From contig NZ_NCST01000072.1 of NCBI RefSeq assembly GCF_002088975.1, positions 60,131 to 124,130 of the forward strand: a stretch of 64,000 nucleotides of DNA, given 5' to 3'. Source of the stretch: Henriciella aquimarina (GTDB lineage: Bacteria > Pseudomonadota > Alphaproteobacteria > Caulobacterales > Hyphomonadaceae). The position numbers and the translations under genes were made by a program. Of this stretch, positions 17,170 to 26,878 are shown in pieces (the first letter of the stretch is position 1; every line of letters starts with the position of its first letter). The notes under the pieces were generated by a model. That model did not search any database and was not told the origin of the DNA. It saw only the letters and a program-made list of their open reading frames with translations.

Positions 17170-19350
17170 ATGACAATGAGGAGTGGAGCGCGCCGCACCA
17201 GCCGGACGCGCGGAATTCTTGTGACTGTAAGCGCTATTGCGCTGGCCGGTGTGGCCCAGGCGCAGGCGCCCGGAGAGGACGAGACGCCGCCGGAGCCGGA
17301 GCAGCGCCAGGAGACGGTGACGGTCTATGGCACGTCCAATCCCATCCCGGTCTTCGACTATCCGGGGCAGGTGAGCGTCATCACTCGCGACGAGATCGAA
17401 CTTCGCACGCCGTCGGCGGTTTCCGACCTCTTGCGTGATGTGCCCGGCATGGAATTCTCCGGGGGACCGCGGCGCACCGGCGAAGTGCCGAGCATTCGCG
17501 GCTTTTCCGGTCAGAATGTCCTGATCCTGCTGGATGGCGCGCGCCAGTCCTTTACGTCCGCCCATGACGGACGTTTCTTCGCCGATCCGGCGCTGCTGGG
17601 CACGGCCGAAGTCGTTCGCGGGCCGGCCTCGGCGCTTTACGGCTCCGGCGCGGTCGGCGGCGTGATGGCGCTCGAAAGTGCGGATGCCGAAGACCTGTTG
17701 CGGGACGGCCAGACCTGGGGCGTGCGTATTCGTGGGGCCTACCAGTCGGTCAATGAAGAGACGCTGACGAGCCTCAGCGCCTTCACCAATACCGGCAAGT
17801 TTGACGGGATCGCCTCCATTGGCCTGCGTGAGTCGAGCGATATCGAGCTTGGCGACGGCTCGGAACTTCCATCCGACGATGAGATCCAGACCGGCCTTGT
17901 GAAAGGGCGCTACGCGCTTACCGACGCGCTGAGCGTCGAAGCCTCCTGGCAGCGCTTCGACAATTCCGCCTTCGAGCCGAACAATGGCCAGGGCACGCTG
18001 GGCACGGGCGATTCCACGCTCGACCGCAATGTCGACAAGGACATCACCTCCGACACCTACCGCCTCGGCCTGAATTACGACCCCGCCAGCGATCTCGTGA
18101 ACACCGATCTCACCGTCTACCAGACGACCACAGAGGTCGAGGAGTTCGATGCCACGGTGCCGCGCACCATCTCGCGCGAGATCGAGACGACGGGCGTGAG
18201 CGCGCGCAATGCCTCGCGCTTCGATCTGGGCGGCATCGACACGACGTTCACCATTGGTGGCGACTGGTACCGCGACGAGCAGACCGGTTACGACACCGAG
18301 AGCGCCAATGGCGTGCGCGGCGGCGTACCGGATGCGGAATCCGAATTCATGGGCCTGTTCGCCCAGCTCGAGGCCGTGGCCGAGCGCCCGCTGGGGATGC
18401 CCGGCCAGCTCATCGTCATTCCAGGCGTGCGCTATGACGAGTTCAGTTCTGAGTCCGAAACCGCCAGCGGCGAGAATGATGACGAGGCCATCTCGCCCCG
18501 GATCGCGGCGAGCTATGGGCCGGTGGAGTGGTTCCGCCTCTTTGCCAGCTATTCCGAAGGCTTCCGTGCGCCCTCGATCAACGAGCTCTATCTGGACGGG
18601 GTCCATTTCGAGGTGCCGCACCCGATCCTGTTCGATCCGACGCAGGGCTCCTTCGTCTTCGTGACGAACGAATTCATCCCGAATGCCGAGCTGAAGCCGG
18701 AGAAAACCGAGACGGTCGAGATCGGCGCCGGGGTGGATTTCCACGACCTGGTGTCAAACGGCGACCGGCTGCAGGCCAAGGTCTCCTATTATGAGAGCGA
18801 GGTCGACGACCTGATCAATCTGTCGGTCGACTTCTCCTATGACGGGACCTGTTTCGCGCCGCCTTTCTTCCCCTGTTCGGCGGGCACGACCAATTCCGCC
18901 AATGTCGCCAGCGCCGAGCTGGAAGGCGTCGAGGCGGAAGTGCGCTATGACAGCAAGCGCTCCTATGTCCGGGCCAGTTATTCCTCCATCGAGGGCACGG
19001 ACAACTCGACGGGCTCCGATCTCGGCACGCTGACGCCTGACCGGATTGCCGTCGATATGGGGCTGAAAGCCTATGAGCTGGACGCGATTGTCGGCATCCG
19101 GCTGCAATATGCCGACGACTTCACCCGCCGCGAAAGCGACGGGACGGGTGGCTTCACCGTGGCCGAAGAACGTGACAGCTATGCCGTCGCCGACGTCTAT
19201 GCGAGCTGGAGCCCCGACAGCTGGCCGGGTATCCGCTTCGATGCCGGGATCGATAACATCTTCGACGAGCGCTATGAGCGCGCCTTCCAGGGCGTCTACG
19301 AGCCGGGCCGCAACTACAAGATCGCGGCAAGCTGGCAGTTTGGCGGCTAG
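17170..19350 (+). CDS. TonB-dependent heme/hemoglobin receptor (HutA-like)
   Basis: 726 residues. Signal peptide (RGILVTVSAIALAGVAQAQA), plug domain from about 50 (ETVTVYGTSNPIPVFDYPGQVSVITRDEI ... SIRGFSGQNVLILLDGARQ) and a 22-strand barrel ending AASWQFGG. The FRAP motif characteristic of heme receptors is seen (GFRAPSINELYLDGVHF), followed by a histidine-containing loop and an NPNL-like position (IPNAELKPEKTETVEIG). It imports heme or hemoglobin-bound heme through the outer membrane. The ATG at 17170 has GAGGG upstream. Divergent from the DUF6607-like gene. Confidence 0.88.
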   Translation: MTMRSGARRTSRTRGILVTVSAIALAGVAQAQAPGEDETPPEPEQRQETVTVYGTSNPIPVFDYPGQVSVITRDEIELRTPSAVSDLLRDVPGMEFSGGPRRTGEVPSIRGFSGQNVLILLDGARQSFTSAHDGRFFADPALLGTAEVVRGPASALYGSGAVGGVMALESADAEDLLRDGQTWGVRIRGAYQSVNEETLTSLSAFTNTGKFDGIASIGLRESSDIELGDGSELPSDDEIQTGLVKGRYALTDALSVEASWQRFDNSAFEPNNGQGTLGTGDSTLDRNVDKDITSDTYRLGLNYDPASDLVNTDLTVYQTTTEVEEFDATVPRTISREIETTGVSARNASRFDLGGIDTTFTIGGDWYRDEQTGYDTESANGVRGGVPDAESEFMGLFAQLEAVAERPLGMPGQLIVIPGVRYDEFSSESETASGENDDEAISPRIAASYGPVEWFRLFASYSEGFRAPSINELYLDGVHFEVPHPILFDPTQGSFVFVTNEFIPNAELKPEKTETVEIGAGVDFHDLVSNGDRLQAKVSYYESEVDDLINLSVDFSYDGTCFAPPFFPCSAGTTNSANVASAELEGVEAEVRYDSKRSYVRASYSSIEGTDNSTGSDLGTLTPDRIAVDMGLKAYELDAIVGIRLQYADDFTRRESDGTGGFTVAEERDSYAVADVYASWSPDSWPGIRFDAGIDNIFDERYERAFQGVYEPGRNYKIAASWQFGG

Positions 19351-20216
19351 CCTTTGAGGGTTTCCGGGGCGCGGTCGAACTTGCCGGCCTGATAGTCAGC
19401 AATCGCGTCCCGGATCTCGGCTTCGGTGTTCATCACGAATGGCCCGCGGGCCACGACCGGCTCATCCGTCGGCTCGGCATGGCCATAGAGCAGGAAGGCG
19501 TCTTCCGAAGCGGTGACCTCGACCGTGTCGCCATCGGGGCCGAACTCGCCGAGGTGCAAAGCCTCCACGGTCTCACCGCCAGCGGTCACAGTGCCGCGCA
19601 CGACATAGAAGAAGACATTGCGTCTCTCCGGCGCGGGCAGGGTGACCTTCGCGCCCTTGGGCAGCGACACCATCGACATGAAGACATCGGTGAGGGAATC
19701 CACCGGGCCGGTCTGGCCCTCGAAATCGCCGGAAACGAGATGCACGGTGGCGCCGTCTCCTGCAGCGATGGCGGGTATGTCAGCCGCCTGTACGCCGGTA
19801 TAGCGCGGCGTTGTCATCTTCAGCTGTGACGGCAGGTTCACCCAGAGCTGCAGGATTTCCATGTCGCCGCCATCGCGCTTGAAGTCTTCCGGCGAGAGTT
19901 CCGCATGGACGAGGCCGGAGCCGGCCGTCATCCACTGCACGCCGCCGGCATGGATGACGCTCTCATGGCCGCCCGTATCCATATGCGCGAGGCTGCCTTC
20001 GAGGATGAAGGTCACCGTCTCGAAGCCGCGATGCGGGTGCGGGCCGAAGGGCAGGCCGTTGCTGCCGGGCGGATAGGTCTGCGGCCCGTGATGGTTGAGG
20101 AACAGGAACGGGTCGACCTGGCGCACGCCCGGCCCCGGCAGGGGGCGGCGGGTCACCAGGTCTGCGATGTCGTCGCGATAGGCGGCGTGCGCCGCTTTGA
20201 GGTGTCTCTCGGTCAT
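19347..20216 (-). CDS. pirin family protein
   Basis: 289 residues, bicupin. The N-terminal cupin has the metal site of pirins: PFGPHPHRGFETVTFILEGSLAHMD and SGLVHAELSPEDF supply the His/His/His/Glu ligands. The C-terminal cupin is shorter (NVFFYVVRGTVTAGGETVEALHLGEFGPDGDTVEV). Some pirins have quercetinase activity; the role here is unknown. The ATG at 20216 avoids overlap with the upstream KAS III gene. The stop overlaps the convergent TonB receptor stop (CTAG). Confidence 0.9.
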   Translation of the reverse strand: MTERHLKAAHAAYRDDIADLVTRRPLPGPGVRQVDPFLFLNHHGPQTYPPGSNGLPFGPHPHRGFETVTFILEGSLAHMDTGGHESVIHAGGVQWMTAGSGLVHAELSPEDFKRDGGDMEILQLWVNLPSQLKMTTPRYTGVQAADIPAIAAGDGATVHLVSGDFEGQTGPVDSLTDVFMSMVSLPKGAKVTLPAPERRNVFFYVVRGTVTAGGETVEALHLGEFGPDGDTVEVTASEDAFLLYGHAEPTDEPVVARGPFVMNTEAEIRDAIADYQAGKFDRAPETLKG

Positions 20217-20235
20217 GGGCCGAGAGATAGGAAGC

Positions 20236-21354
20236 TCAGGCGGCTTTTTCCACAAAGACGGTGCCGGCGGAATAGCCCGCCCCGAAGGAGCAGATCAGGC
20301 CCTTGTCGCCGGGCTTGAAGTCTTCCGAATGCTTGTGGAAGGCGATGATCGAGCCGGCAGACGAGGTGTTGGCGTATTCGTCCAGCACGGTCGGGCTTTC
20401 ATCCTCGCTCGCTTCATGGCCGAGTACCTTTGAGGAAATGAGCCGGTTCATATTGGCGTTCGCCTGGTGCAGCCAGAGGCGGCGCAGCTCCTCGGCCTGG
20501 ATGTCGAGGCGCTCAAGCTCCGACAGGATCATCGCCGAAACCATGGGCACGACTTCCTTGAAGACCTTGCGGCCCTCCTGCACGAAGAGCTTGTCCGGTT
20601 CGCCGACACCGGACGGGTCGGCCCGGTTCAGGAAGCCGAAATTGTTGCGGATATTGCTGGAGAATTTCGTCTTCAGATGTGTGCCGAGGATCTTCCAGTG
20701 ATCCTTCGGCGCGATGTTTTCGGCTTCGACCAGCACGGCGGTGGCAACATCGCCGAAGATGAAATGGCTGTCGCGGTCGGTCCAGTTGAGGTGGCCCGAG
20801 GTGATCTCCGGGTTCACCATGAGCACGGACTTCGCATGGCCCGCGCGCACGAAATCGGCGGCTGTCTGGATGCCAAAGGTCGCCGACGAGCAGGCGACAT
20901 TCATGTCGAAGGAGAAGCCGTCTATGCCGAGCGCTTCCTGCACCTCGATCGCCATGGCGGGGTAGGGGCGCTGCATGTTGGAGGCCGCACAGATCACCGC
21001 ATCGATGTCTTTCGGGTCCCGGCCGGCCCGCTCCAGCGCCTGATTGGCCGCCTTGATGGCGATCTCGGCCAGGATGGAGATGTCTTCGTTCGGGCGGTCC
21101 GGAATGATGGGGCGCATCACGGCCGGGTCGACCACACCGGACTTCTCGACCACATAGCGCGACTTGATGCCCGACGCCTTCTCGATGAACTCGACCGAGG
21201 AATGCGTCTTCGGCTCAAGCGTGCCGGCGGCGATGTCGGCCTCGTGCTCGGCATTCCACTTGTCGGCCCAGGCATTGAAGCTCTCGACCAGTTCCTGATT
21301 GGTGACGGTATGCGGCGGGGTCCACAGCCCGGTCGCGGAAATGACGGGTATCAT
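20236..21354 (-). CDS. beta-ketoacyl-ACP synthase III family protein (FabH-like)
   Basis: 372 residues, about 50 longer than housekeeping FabH. The catalytic triad is visible: Cys in NVACSSATFGIQ, His in LHQANANMNRLI and Asn in LDEYANTSSAGSIIAF. It condenses an acyl-CoA with malonyl-ACP; the longer length and the insert after the N-terminus (NAWADKWNAEHEADIAAGTLE) suggest a specialised paralogue rather than the main FabH. Transcribed toward the pirin gene with a 19-bp gap. Confidence 0.88.
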   Translation of the reverse strand: MIPVISATGLWTPPHTVTNQELVESFNAWADKWNAEHEADIAAGTLEPKTHSSVEFIEKASGIKSRYVVEKSGVVDPAVMRPIIPDRPNEDISILAEIAIKAANQALERAGRDPKDIDAVICAASNMQRPYPAMAIEVQEALGIDGFSFDMNVACSSATFGIQTAADFVRAGHAKSVLMVNPEITSGHLNWTDRDSHFIFGDVATAVLVEAENIAPKDHWKILGTHLKTKFSSNIRNNFGFLNRADPSGVGEPDKLFVQEGRKVFKEVVPMVSAMILSELERLDIQAEELRRLWLHQANANMNRLISSKVLGHEASEDESPTVLDEYANTSSAGSIIAFHKHSEDFKPGDKGLICSFGAGYSAGTVFVEKAA

Positions 21355-21454
21355 GCTCTGCCGTTTCCTCTGCGGCCTGTACACGACAGGCTCGAATTCC
21401 TGTTTCGGTTGAAAGTTCTAGTGCGATGCCCTGCAGGCGTCGAGACACGAGGTG

Positions 21455-22645
21455 TCAATTGAACCAGAGCGCAAACAGAAAACCGTCAGTCCCTGTCTGG
21501 TTGCCGAATTCGCGCCAGGCGCTGCCACCGGCGAGCGGCCCGGTTTCGAGATAGGGTGCAAGCCCGGCGCCGTGGATCATGAGGATGATGTCGAGATCGC
21601 CAGGGTCCTGGAGAAATGTCGATACGTTTACCCCGACGCCGGTCTCCGCATTGCGGTCATTGTTGAAACGCCAGGTCGGCAGGAGGGTGCGGCCCTTCAG
21701 GATGTCCTCGATTTCGGAGAGCGTTTGCTGCCAGCCCTCCGCGGTTTCGGCGCTGACCGGGACGCCGAACGCCGAGACCTGATCAGCATTGGGCAGCCAT
21801 TCGCGGTCATTGTCCGTTTCCAGCGCCACCGCCTCCCAGAACTTCCGGTTTTCATCGACCATGGACAGGAAGTGGGCATGCGCGCGGCGCGTCCTTTCAC
21901 GCTCAGGGGCGCCGCGCAAAGCGAGCAGGGTCGCGACCAGCGCATCGAGCTGTTCGTTTTCGATGAAGAGGCGCTGAGGCTGCCCGATGGCGTTGAGCTT
22001 CTTGCGCCCTTCATAGACCGTCTCGATGGCCGGGGTCGGATCGACCGAGAGGATGAGTTCGGCGCTCCCCGAGAGGGCATGCACATAGGCTTTCAGCCAG
22101 TACGCATCGGCGGTGTCGAATCTGACCGTCACGGCCTCTTCGCTCGTTCCGGTGTCAGTCATCTCCGCAAGCAGGCCGTTGCCAGTCTCCCAGTCGTCGC
22201 GTTCGCCATTGGCGTTGATGTCGAACCAGATCGCACCGAGCGGGACCTCGACGGCAAAATCCTGCCCGGCCAGGCCGTCGAGCGTCGCTTCGGCCCTGGC
22301 GAGATTGCCAAGCGCGCGGGTCATCGCGGTTTCGACGAAGGCCGGATCGAAAGCGCCCTCCGGATTGGGCGGGATCTCGGTGTCCATGCCGGGAAAGAGC
22401 GGTACGGGCTGGGCCGAATTGTCGTAACGCACCTGCAGGACGGCTTCGACCGCCAGGAGGAATTGCAGGCCGGCCCTGGCGAAGTCGGTGTCAGGCGCGG
22501 CTGGTCCGGCGTCGAGTTTCGCTTCCGCCGCCGCCAGGCCGTCCTCGGCAAGGATGGTCTGCCAGTCGCGAGTGTCGCTGGACTGGGCGTTGCCGCACGC
22601 TGCCAGCAAACCGGCGAGAAGAAGGGCAAGTCCTGTCAGGCGCAT
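21455..22645 (-). CDS. putative lipoprotein of unknown function
   Basis: 396 residues. N-terminus MRLTGLALLLAGLLAACGN has a lipobox (LAAC). The mature part is mostly helical with WFDINANGERDDWETG, a Ca2+-binding-like acidic loop, and HFLSMVDENRKFWEAVALETDNDREWLPN. The C-terminus ends FALWFN. I do not recognise a catalytic motif. It is separated by 100 bp from the KAS III start and lies downstream of a small lipoprotein and tag on the same strand. Confidence 0.7.
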   Translation of the reverse strand: MRLTGLALLLAGLLAACGNAQSSDTRDWQTILAEDGLAAAEAKLDAGPAAPDTDFARAGLQFLLAVEAVLQVRYDNSAQPVPLFPGMDTEIPPNPEGAFDPAFVETAMTRALGNLARAEATLDGLAGQDFAVEVPLGAIWFDINANGERDDWETGNGLLAEMTDTGTSEEAVTVRFDTADAYWLKAYVHALSGSAELILSVDPTPAIETVYEGRKKLNAIGQPQRLFIENEQLDALVATLLALRGAPERERTRRAHAHFLSMVDENRKFWEAVALETDNDREWLPNADQVSAFGVPVSAETAEGWQQTLSEIEDILKGRTLLPTWRFNNDRNAETGVGVNVSTFLQDPGDLDIILMIHGAGLAPYLETGPLAGGSAWREFGNQTGTDGFLFALWFN

Positions 22646-22667
22646 GGGACGCCTCCATCGTTAAGGG

Positions 22668-22880
22668 CTAGGTGTCGGGATCGGCCCTGTCGTCCTCGCG
22701 GCGCTTTTCCTTGCGCCAGTCGGATTCCGCGCGATCGACACGCTCATAGCAGTCGAGGCGGGCCTTTGCGTCGACGATCTCGTCACAGCCATCCTCGCCG
22801 GAGATGTAGGGCCGGTTCATGCTTGAGCAGCCGGCAAGGGCGAGAAGGCTGACGAGGCCAAGGCAGGCGAACGGTTTCAT
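22668..22880 (-). CDS. small lipoprotein
   Basis: 70 residues starting MKPFACLGLVSLLALAGCSSM with a clean lipobox (LAGC), then a short charged tail with two cysteines (DGCDEIVDAKARLDCYERVDRAESDW). The start overlaps the stop of tag by 4 bp. Function unknown. Confidence 0.7.
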   Translation of the reverse strand: MKPFACLGLVSLLALAGCSSMNRPYISGEDGCDEIVDAKARLDCYERVDRAESDWRKEKRREDDRADPDT

Positions 22881-23479
22881 GCGTGAAGCTCCTGTATCTC
22901 CTTGTGGCGCGGGCAGCGCGTCTCGTGGTCGTTGACCATACCCACCGCCTGCATGAAGGCATAGACGATGACCGGGCCGCAGAACTTGAAGCCCTTCTTC
23001 TTCAGCGCCTTCGACAGCTCTTCAGAAAGCGGCGTCTTGGCCGGGACTTCGGAGACGTCTCGCAGCTGGTTCACGATGGGCGTGCCGCCCGTGAAGCTCC
23101 ACAGCCAGTCGGAGAAGTCCTCCCCGGCCGCCATCATGTCGAGATAGGCCCGGGCATTGCCGATGGTGGCCTGGATCTTCTTTGGACTGCGTATAATACC
23201 CGGATTTTGAAGCGCTTTCTCTATGCGCGCCTGATCCCAGCGGGCGATGCTTTCAGGCACGAAGCCGTCAAACTCCTCGCGGATCGCCTCGCGCTTGCGC
23301 AGGATGGTGATCCAGGAGAGGCCCGCCTGCATGCCGTCGAGCTGAAGCTTTTCCCAGAGCGCGCGGGAATCGTATTCCGGCACGCCCCATTCCTCGTCGT
23401 GATAGGCGCGGTAGAGGGCATCCTCGGCCGGCGCCCAGCGGCAGTGCAGCGTCTCGTCAGGAGAGAGGTACAGGCCCAT
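22877..23479 (-). CDS. tag: DNA-3-methyladenine glycosylase I (Tag)
   Basis: 200 residues, the family's usual length. Zinc-site and active-site features: RCxWA-type N-terminus (LHCRWAPAEDALYRAYHDEEWGVP), WITILRKREAIREEFDGF, and the C-terminal FCGPVIVYAFMQAVGMVNDHETRCPRH with the zinc-binding His and Cys. It excises 3-methyladenine from alkylated DNA in base excision repair. The small lipoprotein follows with a 4-bp overlap. Confidence 0.94.
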   Translation of the reverse strand: MGLYLSPDETLHCRWAPAEDALYRAYHDEEWGVPEYDSRALWEKLQLDGMQAGLSWITILRKREAIREEFDGFVPESIARWDQARIEKALQNPGIIRSPKKIQATIGNARAYLDMMAAGEDFSDWLWSFTGGTPIVNQLRDVSEVPAKTPLSEELSKALKKKGFKFCGPVIVYAFMQAVGMVNDHETRCPRHKEIQELHA

Positions 23480-23543
23480 CCCAAATCAATGGCAGGCGCG
23501 GCATGCCTTGCCAAGGTCCAATCACGCACCGACATGACGGTTC

Positions 23544-23900
23544 ATGGATATCGGTGTGAAGCGTATTTATGACACGCCCTCAAACGAGGATGGCGCCCGG
23601 TTTCTGGTCGACCGGCTCTGGCCGCGTGGCCTTTCGAAGGACAAGGCCGGGCTGACGGCGTGGCTGAAGACGGTTTCGCCGTCGAATGCGCTGAGAAAAC
23701 GCCTGCACGGCGACGCGATTGGCTGGGATGAATTCGTCTCGGCCTATGTCGCCGAGCTGCAGGGCGAAGCCGCACAAGAGGAGCTGGAGACCATCCGGAA
23801 GGCCGCGTCGAAAGGCCGGGTCACGCTGCTGTTTGCGAGCAAGCAGACCGAGCGCAACAATGCGACGGTGCTGCGCGACTATCTGATGAAACAGGACTAG
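23544..23900 (+). CDS. DUF488 family protein
   Basis: 118 residues. Typical DUF488 segments: VKRIYDTPSNEDGARFLVDRLWPRGLSKDKAGL, then VTLLFASKQTERNNATVLRDYL. The family is small, cytosolic and of unknown biochemical role, often with conserved Arg/Trp residues as seen in RLWPRG. Single gene, overlapping the convergent ygfZ stop by 4 bp. Confidence 0.85.
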   Translation: MDIGVKRIYDTPSNEDGARFLVDRLWPRGLSKDKAGLTAWLKTVSPSNALRKRLHGDAIGWDEFVSAYVAELQGEAAQEELETIRKAASKGRVTLLFASKQTERNNATVLRDYLMKQD

Positions 23901-24715
23901 TCGGCGCCGGCGTCGCTGAGGCTGGCGGCCAGTTCTTCCTTCAGCCAGCCTGTCTCGATCAGATGGACGGATTGGTCTGCGACCGACAGGCTTTCCCCGG
24001 CCTCAAGCGCCTTGGCGAGACGGTCGGTGCGCAGCCGGGCAAGCGCATGGGTCGGGCAGGCGCTCGTCACCTCCCCGATGGAACCGCCGGCCATAACCTC
24101 CTGGCCCGGCTCGATATTCTCGCCTTCGAGCACGACGCTGCGCTTGCGCAGCTTGCCGCGCCGGTGCATGCGCGAGACGACTTCCTGGCCGATGAAACAG
24201 CCCTTTTTGAGGTCGACCGCGCCATAGCGGTCCATATTGATCTCCCACGGGAAGACATCGGCGGCGCCGAAGTCCGCGCCCCATTCGGGAATGCCGGCCG
24301 GAATACGGATCGCGTCCCAGTCTTCCTGCGAAAGCTCCGGCGCCGCGCCAGCCTCGACCACACCGCGCTTTGGCATGGCCTCGGAGCGCGGGTCGGGCGC
24401 GCCGTCCTCTGTAATGGCGGCGGCCTTGTTGCCGTCGACCTCGATCTCGACCTTGGCGCGCAGGCGGAACATCTTCAGCCGCTTGGCCAGGTCGCCGACG
24501 GCGTTGGTGGCGGTGTCGAGCAGCGCACCGGTCTCGGTGCGGTGCGCGATGAAATCGGCGATTACCTTGCCTTGCGGGGTGAGCAGGGCGCCGTAGCGGG
24601 CTTCGCCGACGTCCCAGTCATGCGTGTTGTTGGTGACGAGCCGCTCAAGCAAGGAGAGCGTGTCGGGGCCATCCATGACGAGGATGGAGCGGTTGGGAAG
24701 GATCGCGGTTTCCAT
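23897..24715 (-). CDS. ygfZ: tRNA-modifying/Fe-S repair folate-binding protein (YgfZ/CAF17)
   Basis: 272 residues with the diagnostic signature DLKKGCFIGQEVVSRMHRRGKLRKR near residue 180 (K-G-C-[FY]-x-G-Q-E). The GcvT-like N-terminal domain begins ILPNRSILVMDGPDTLSLLERLVTN. YgfZ uses tetrahydrofolate to help maintain Fe-S enzymes such as MiaB. Single gene convergent with DUF488. Confidence 0.93.
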   Translation of the reverse strand: METAILPNRSILVMDGPDTLSLLERLVTNNTHDWDVGEARYGALLTPQGKVIADFIAHRTETGALLDTATNAVGDLAKRLKMFRLRAKVEIEVDGNKAAAITEDGAPDPRSEAMPKRGVVEAGAAPELSQEDWDAIRIPAGIPEWGADFGAADVFPWEINMDRYGAVDLKKGCFIGQEVVSRMHRRGKLRKRSVVLEGENIEPGQEVMAGGSIGEVTSACPTHALARLRTDRLAKALEAGESLSVADQSVHLIETGWLKEELAASLSDAGAD

Positions 24716-24892
24716 GGGACGTGATTTAGGCGTTCCTGACGGAAGCGCTACCCCCGGTCCCTGAAATCGGCGGTGCAGTAGAGGGTACAGCTGGAGGGTG
24801 CAGGAAACGGTGCACCGGGCCGGCCCTTGCCTTGAAGGGCCATGGAGCGAAGGATGCGGGGTGCGGCGATGTGCGATTCGCCTTCTGGCGGC

Positions 24893-25381
24893 ATGAGGAA
24901 GGGGCTCCGTTTGAAACCGATTGCGACGATCCTCGCGCTAGCCTTTCTGGGTGTAACCGGCGGTTGCCAGATGCTCGGTGAGCGGGCCGAATGCCAGGAG
25001 AATATCACCGCGCTCAAGGCTTCGGTCGAGGAGACCGGCTTCTTCCTGCAGGCCCTGCGCCCGGAGCTGCGCGACGGCTTTGTCGCGCTGGAGGCCTGTC
25101 AGGACCGGTCCGGTCCTTGTGAGGCGGGGGACTGGCTGTTGCGCGCCGAGCAGTTGCGCTTGCAGAACAATGTCGTGCGCAGCCGGCTGGAAGTCGCCTC
25201 GAATGCCTATGATGCCGCCCGGTGCGAGGGCGCGGTCGTCAATGACAAGCTGAGCCCGTTCCGCGATGCCGGGATCGATGCGCCCAAGCCCGATAGCTGG
25301 CGCGGCTATATCTCCGCGCTCGACCAGACCGGCAAGCAGATCGACCGGCTGATCGAGGGCTTCACGGTCTATGCACGCTGA
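24893..25381 (+). CDS. putative lipoprotein of unknown function
   Basis: 162 residues starting MRKGLRLKPIATILALAFLG, with a lipobox-like TGGC before the mature helical part (GERAECQENITALKASVEETGFFLQAL, LLRAEQLRLQNNVVRSRLEVA). Four further cysteines could form disulfides. The ATG at 24893 is chosen at the start of the signal peptide; the frame is open upstream to 24842. No known family recognised. Confidence 0.6.
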   Translation: MRKGLRLKPIATILALAFLGVTGGCQMLGERAECQENITALKASVEETGFFLQALRPELRDGFVALEACQDRSGPCEAGDWLLRAEQLRLQNNVVRSRLEVASNAYDAARCEGAVVNDKLSPFRDAGIDAPKPDSWRGYISALDQTGKQIDRLIEGFTVYAR

Positions 25382-25436
25382 GGGTGCGTGATTTCGCCGG
25401 GATGACTCTGCGGCCAATCGGGCGCATATAACAGCC

Positions 25437-26780
25437 ATGACCGAGACTTATGACCTGATCCTGAAAAACGGGACCGTCGTGACGCCCGGCGGCGAAGACC
25501 GTGCCGACATCGCCGTCAAGAATGGCAAGATCGCCGCCATCGGCAAGTTCGAGGAGACCCAGGCCGGCGAGACCTATGACGCGACCGGGCTGCACATCCT
25601 GCCGGGCGTGATCGACAGCCAGGTCCATTTCCGCGAGCCAGGGCTGGAATACAAGGCCGACCTCGAGACCGAAGCGCGCTCCGCCGCGCTCGGCGGGGTG
25701 ACGGCAGTGTTCGAGATGCCGAACACCAACCCGTCCACGACCTCACCGGACATGCTGACCGACAAGCTCAACCGCGCGAAGGGCCGCATGGACGTTGACC
25801 ATGCCTTCTATGCCGGGGCGACGCATGAGAACACGCACCTGCTCGGCGAGATGGAGCAGATGCAGGGCTGCTGCGGGGTGAAGGTCTTCATGGGCGCTTC
25901 GACCGGCGACCTGCTGGTGCACGACGATGAAGGCGTCGAGGCCGTGCTGCGCTCGATCAAGCGGCGCGCGGCGTTTCACTCCGAGGACGAATACCGCCTC
26001 GAAGAGCGCCGCAAGCTCGCCGTTGAAGGCGACTGGCAGAGCCATATCGTGGTGCGCGATGTCGAGGCGGCCGTCTCCTCCACGCGGCGCCTCTTGAGGC
26101 TCGCGCGCAAGACGGCCAAGCGCATCCATGTGCTGCACATCTCCACGGCCGAGGAGATGGAGCTGCTGCGCGACGCCAAGGATGTGGCCTCCGTCGAAGT
26201 GCTGCCGAACCATCTGACACTCTATGCGCCGGACTGTTATGAGCGCCTGAAAGGCTTTGCCCAGCAGAACCCGCCCGTGCGCGAGAAGCGCCACCAGGAT
26301 GCGCTGTGGCGGGCGGTCAATGCCGGGATTGTCGATGTGCTGGCGACCGACCATGCCCCGCATACGCGTGAAGAGAAGCTGAGGCCCTATCCGGCGTCTC
26401 CCTCTGGCATGCCGGGTGTGCAGACATCGGTGCCGATCATGCTGACCCATGTGAACAATGGAAAGCTGACGCTGCGCCGCTTTGTCGAGCTGACGAGTGC
26501 CGGCCCGCAACGTGTCTTCGGCATCGCCAATAAAGGCCGCATCGCGGAAGGCTATGATGCCGACTTCACGGTGGTCGACCTGAAGCGCCAGGAAACGATC
26601 ACCGAGGACTGGTGCAAGGCGAAATGCGGCTGGACGCCCTATGACGGCTTCGAGGCGACCGGCTGGCCGGTGGCCACCATCATTCGCGGCAATTTCGTCA
26701 TGCGCGACGGAGAGATCACCCAGAAGGGCGGCGGCAAGCCGGTGCGCTTCAACGAGACGCTGGAGCCGGTCGAGGTGTGA
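25437..26780 (+). CDS. dihydroorotase / cyclic amidohydrolase family protein
   Basis: 447 residues. Composite amidohydrolase with the TIM barrel from about residue 54: LPGVIDSQVHFREPGLEYKADLE, then GVKVFMGASTGDLL (Lys149 as probable carbamylated ligand), histidines near 200-260 and DHAPHTREEK with the catalytic Asp. The first residue of the HxH metal motif is Gln62 instead of His. Annotated dihydroorotases of this clade make dihydroorotate for pyrimidine synthesis, but no aspartate carbamoyltransferase is nearby, so a different cyclic amide is possible. Confidence 0.82.
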   Translation: MTETYDLILKNGTVVTPGGEDRADIAVKNGKIAAIGKFEETQAGETYDATGLHILPGVIDSQVHFREPGLEYKADLETEARSAALGGVTAVFEMPNTNPSTTSPDMLTDKLNRAKGRMDVDHAFYAGATHENTHLLGEMEQMQGCCGVKVFMGASTGDLLVHDDEGVEAVLRSIKRRAAFHSEDEYRLEERRKLAVEGDWQSHIVVRDVEAAVSSTRRLLRLARKTAKRIHVLHISTAEEMELLRDAKDVASVEVLPNHLTLYAPDCYERLKGFAQQNPPVREKRHQDALWRAVNAGIVDVLATDHAPHTREEKLRPYPASPSGMPGVQTSVPIMLTHVNNGKLTLRRFVELTSAGPQRVFGIANKGRIAEGYDADFTVVDLKRQETITEDWCKAKCGWTPYDGFEATGWPVATIIRGNFVMRDGEITQKGGGKPVRFNETLEPVEV

Positions 26781-26878
26781 TCGGGCGGGGCGGTTACCAG
26801 AAGCCCATGACTCTTTCCTGAAAGCGGCTAAGGTAGCCCCAAATCGGGCGCGGCCCGAGAGTCAGGAAAGGGGAGAGC

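Noticed and set aside
17140..18744. 534-codon minus-strand frame
   Set aside because: Antisense to the HutA-like receptor; no domain recognised.
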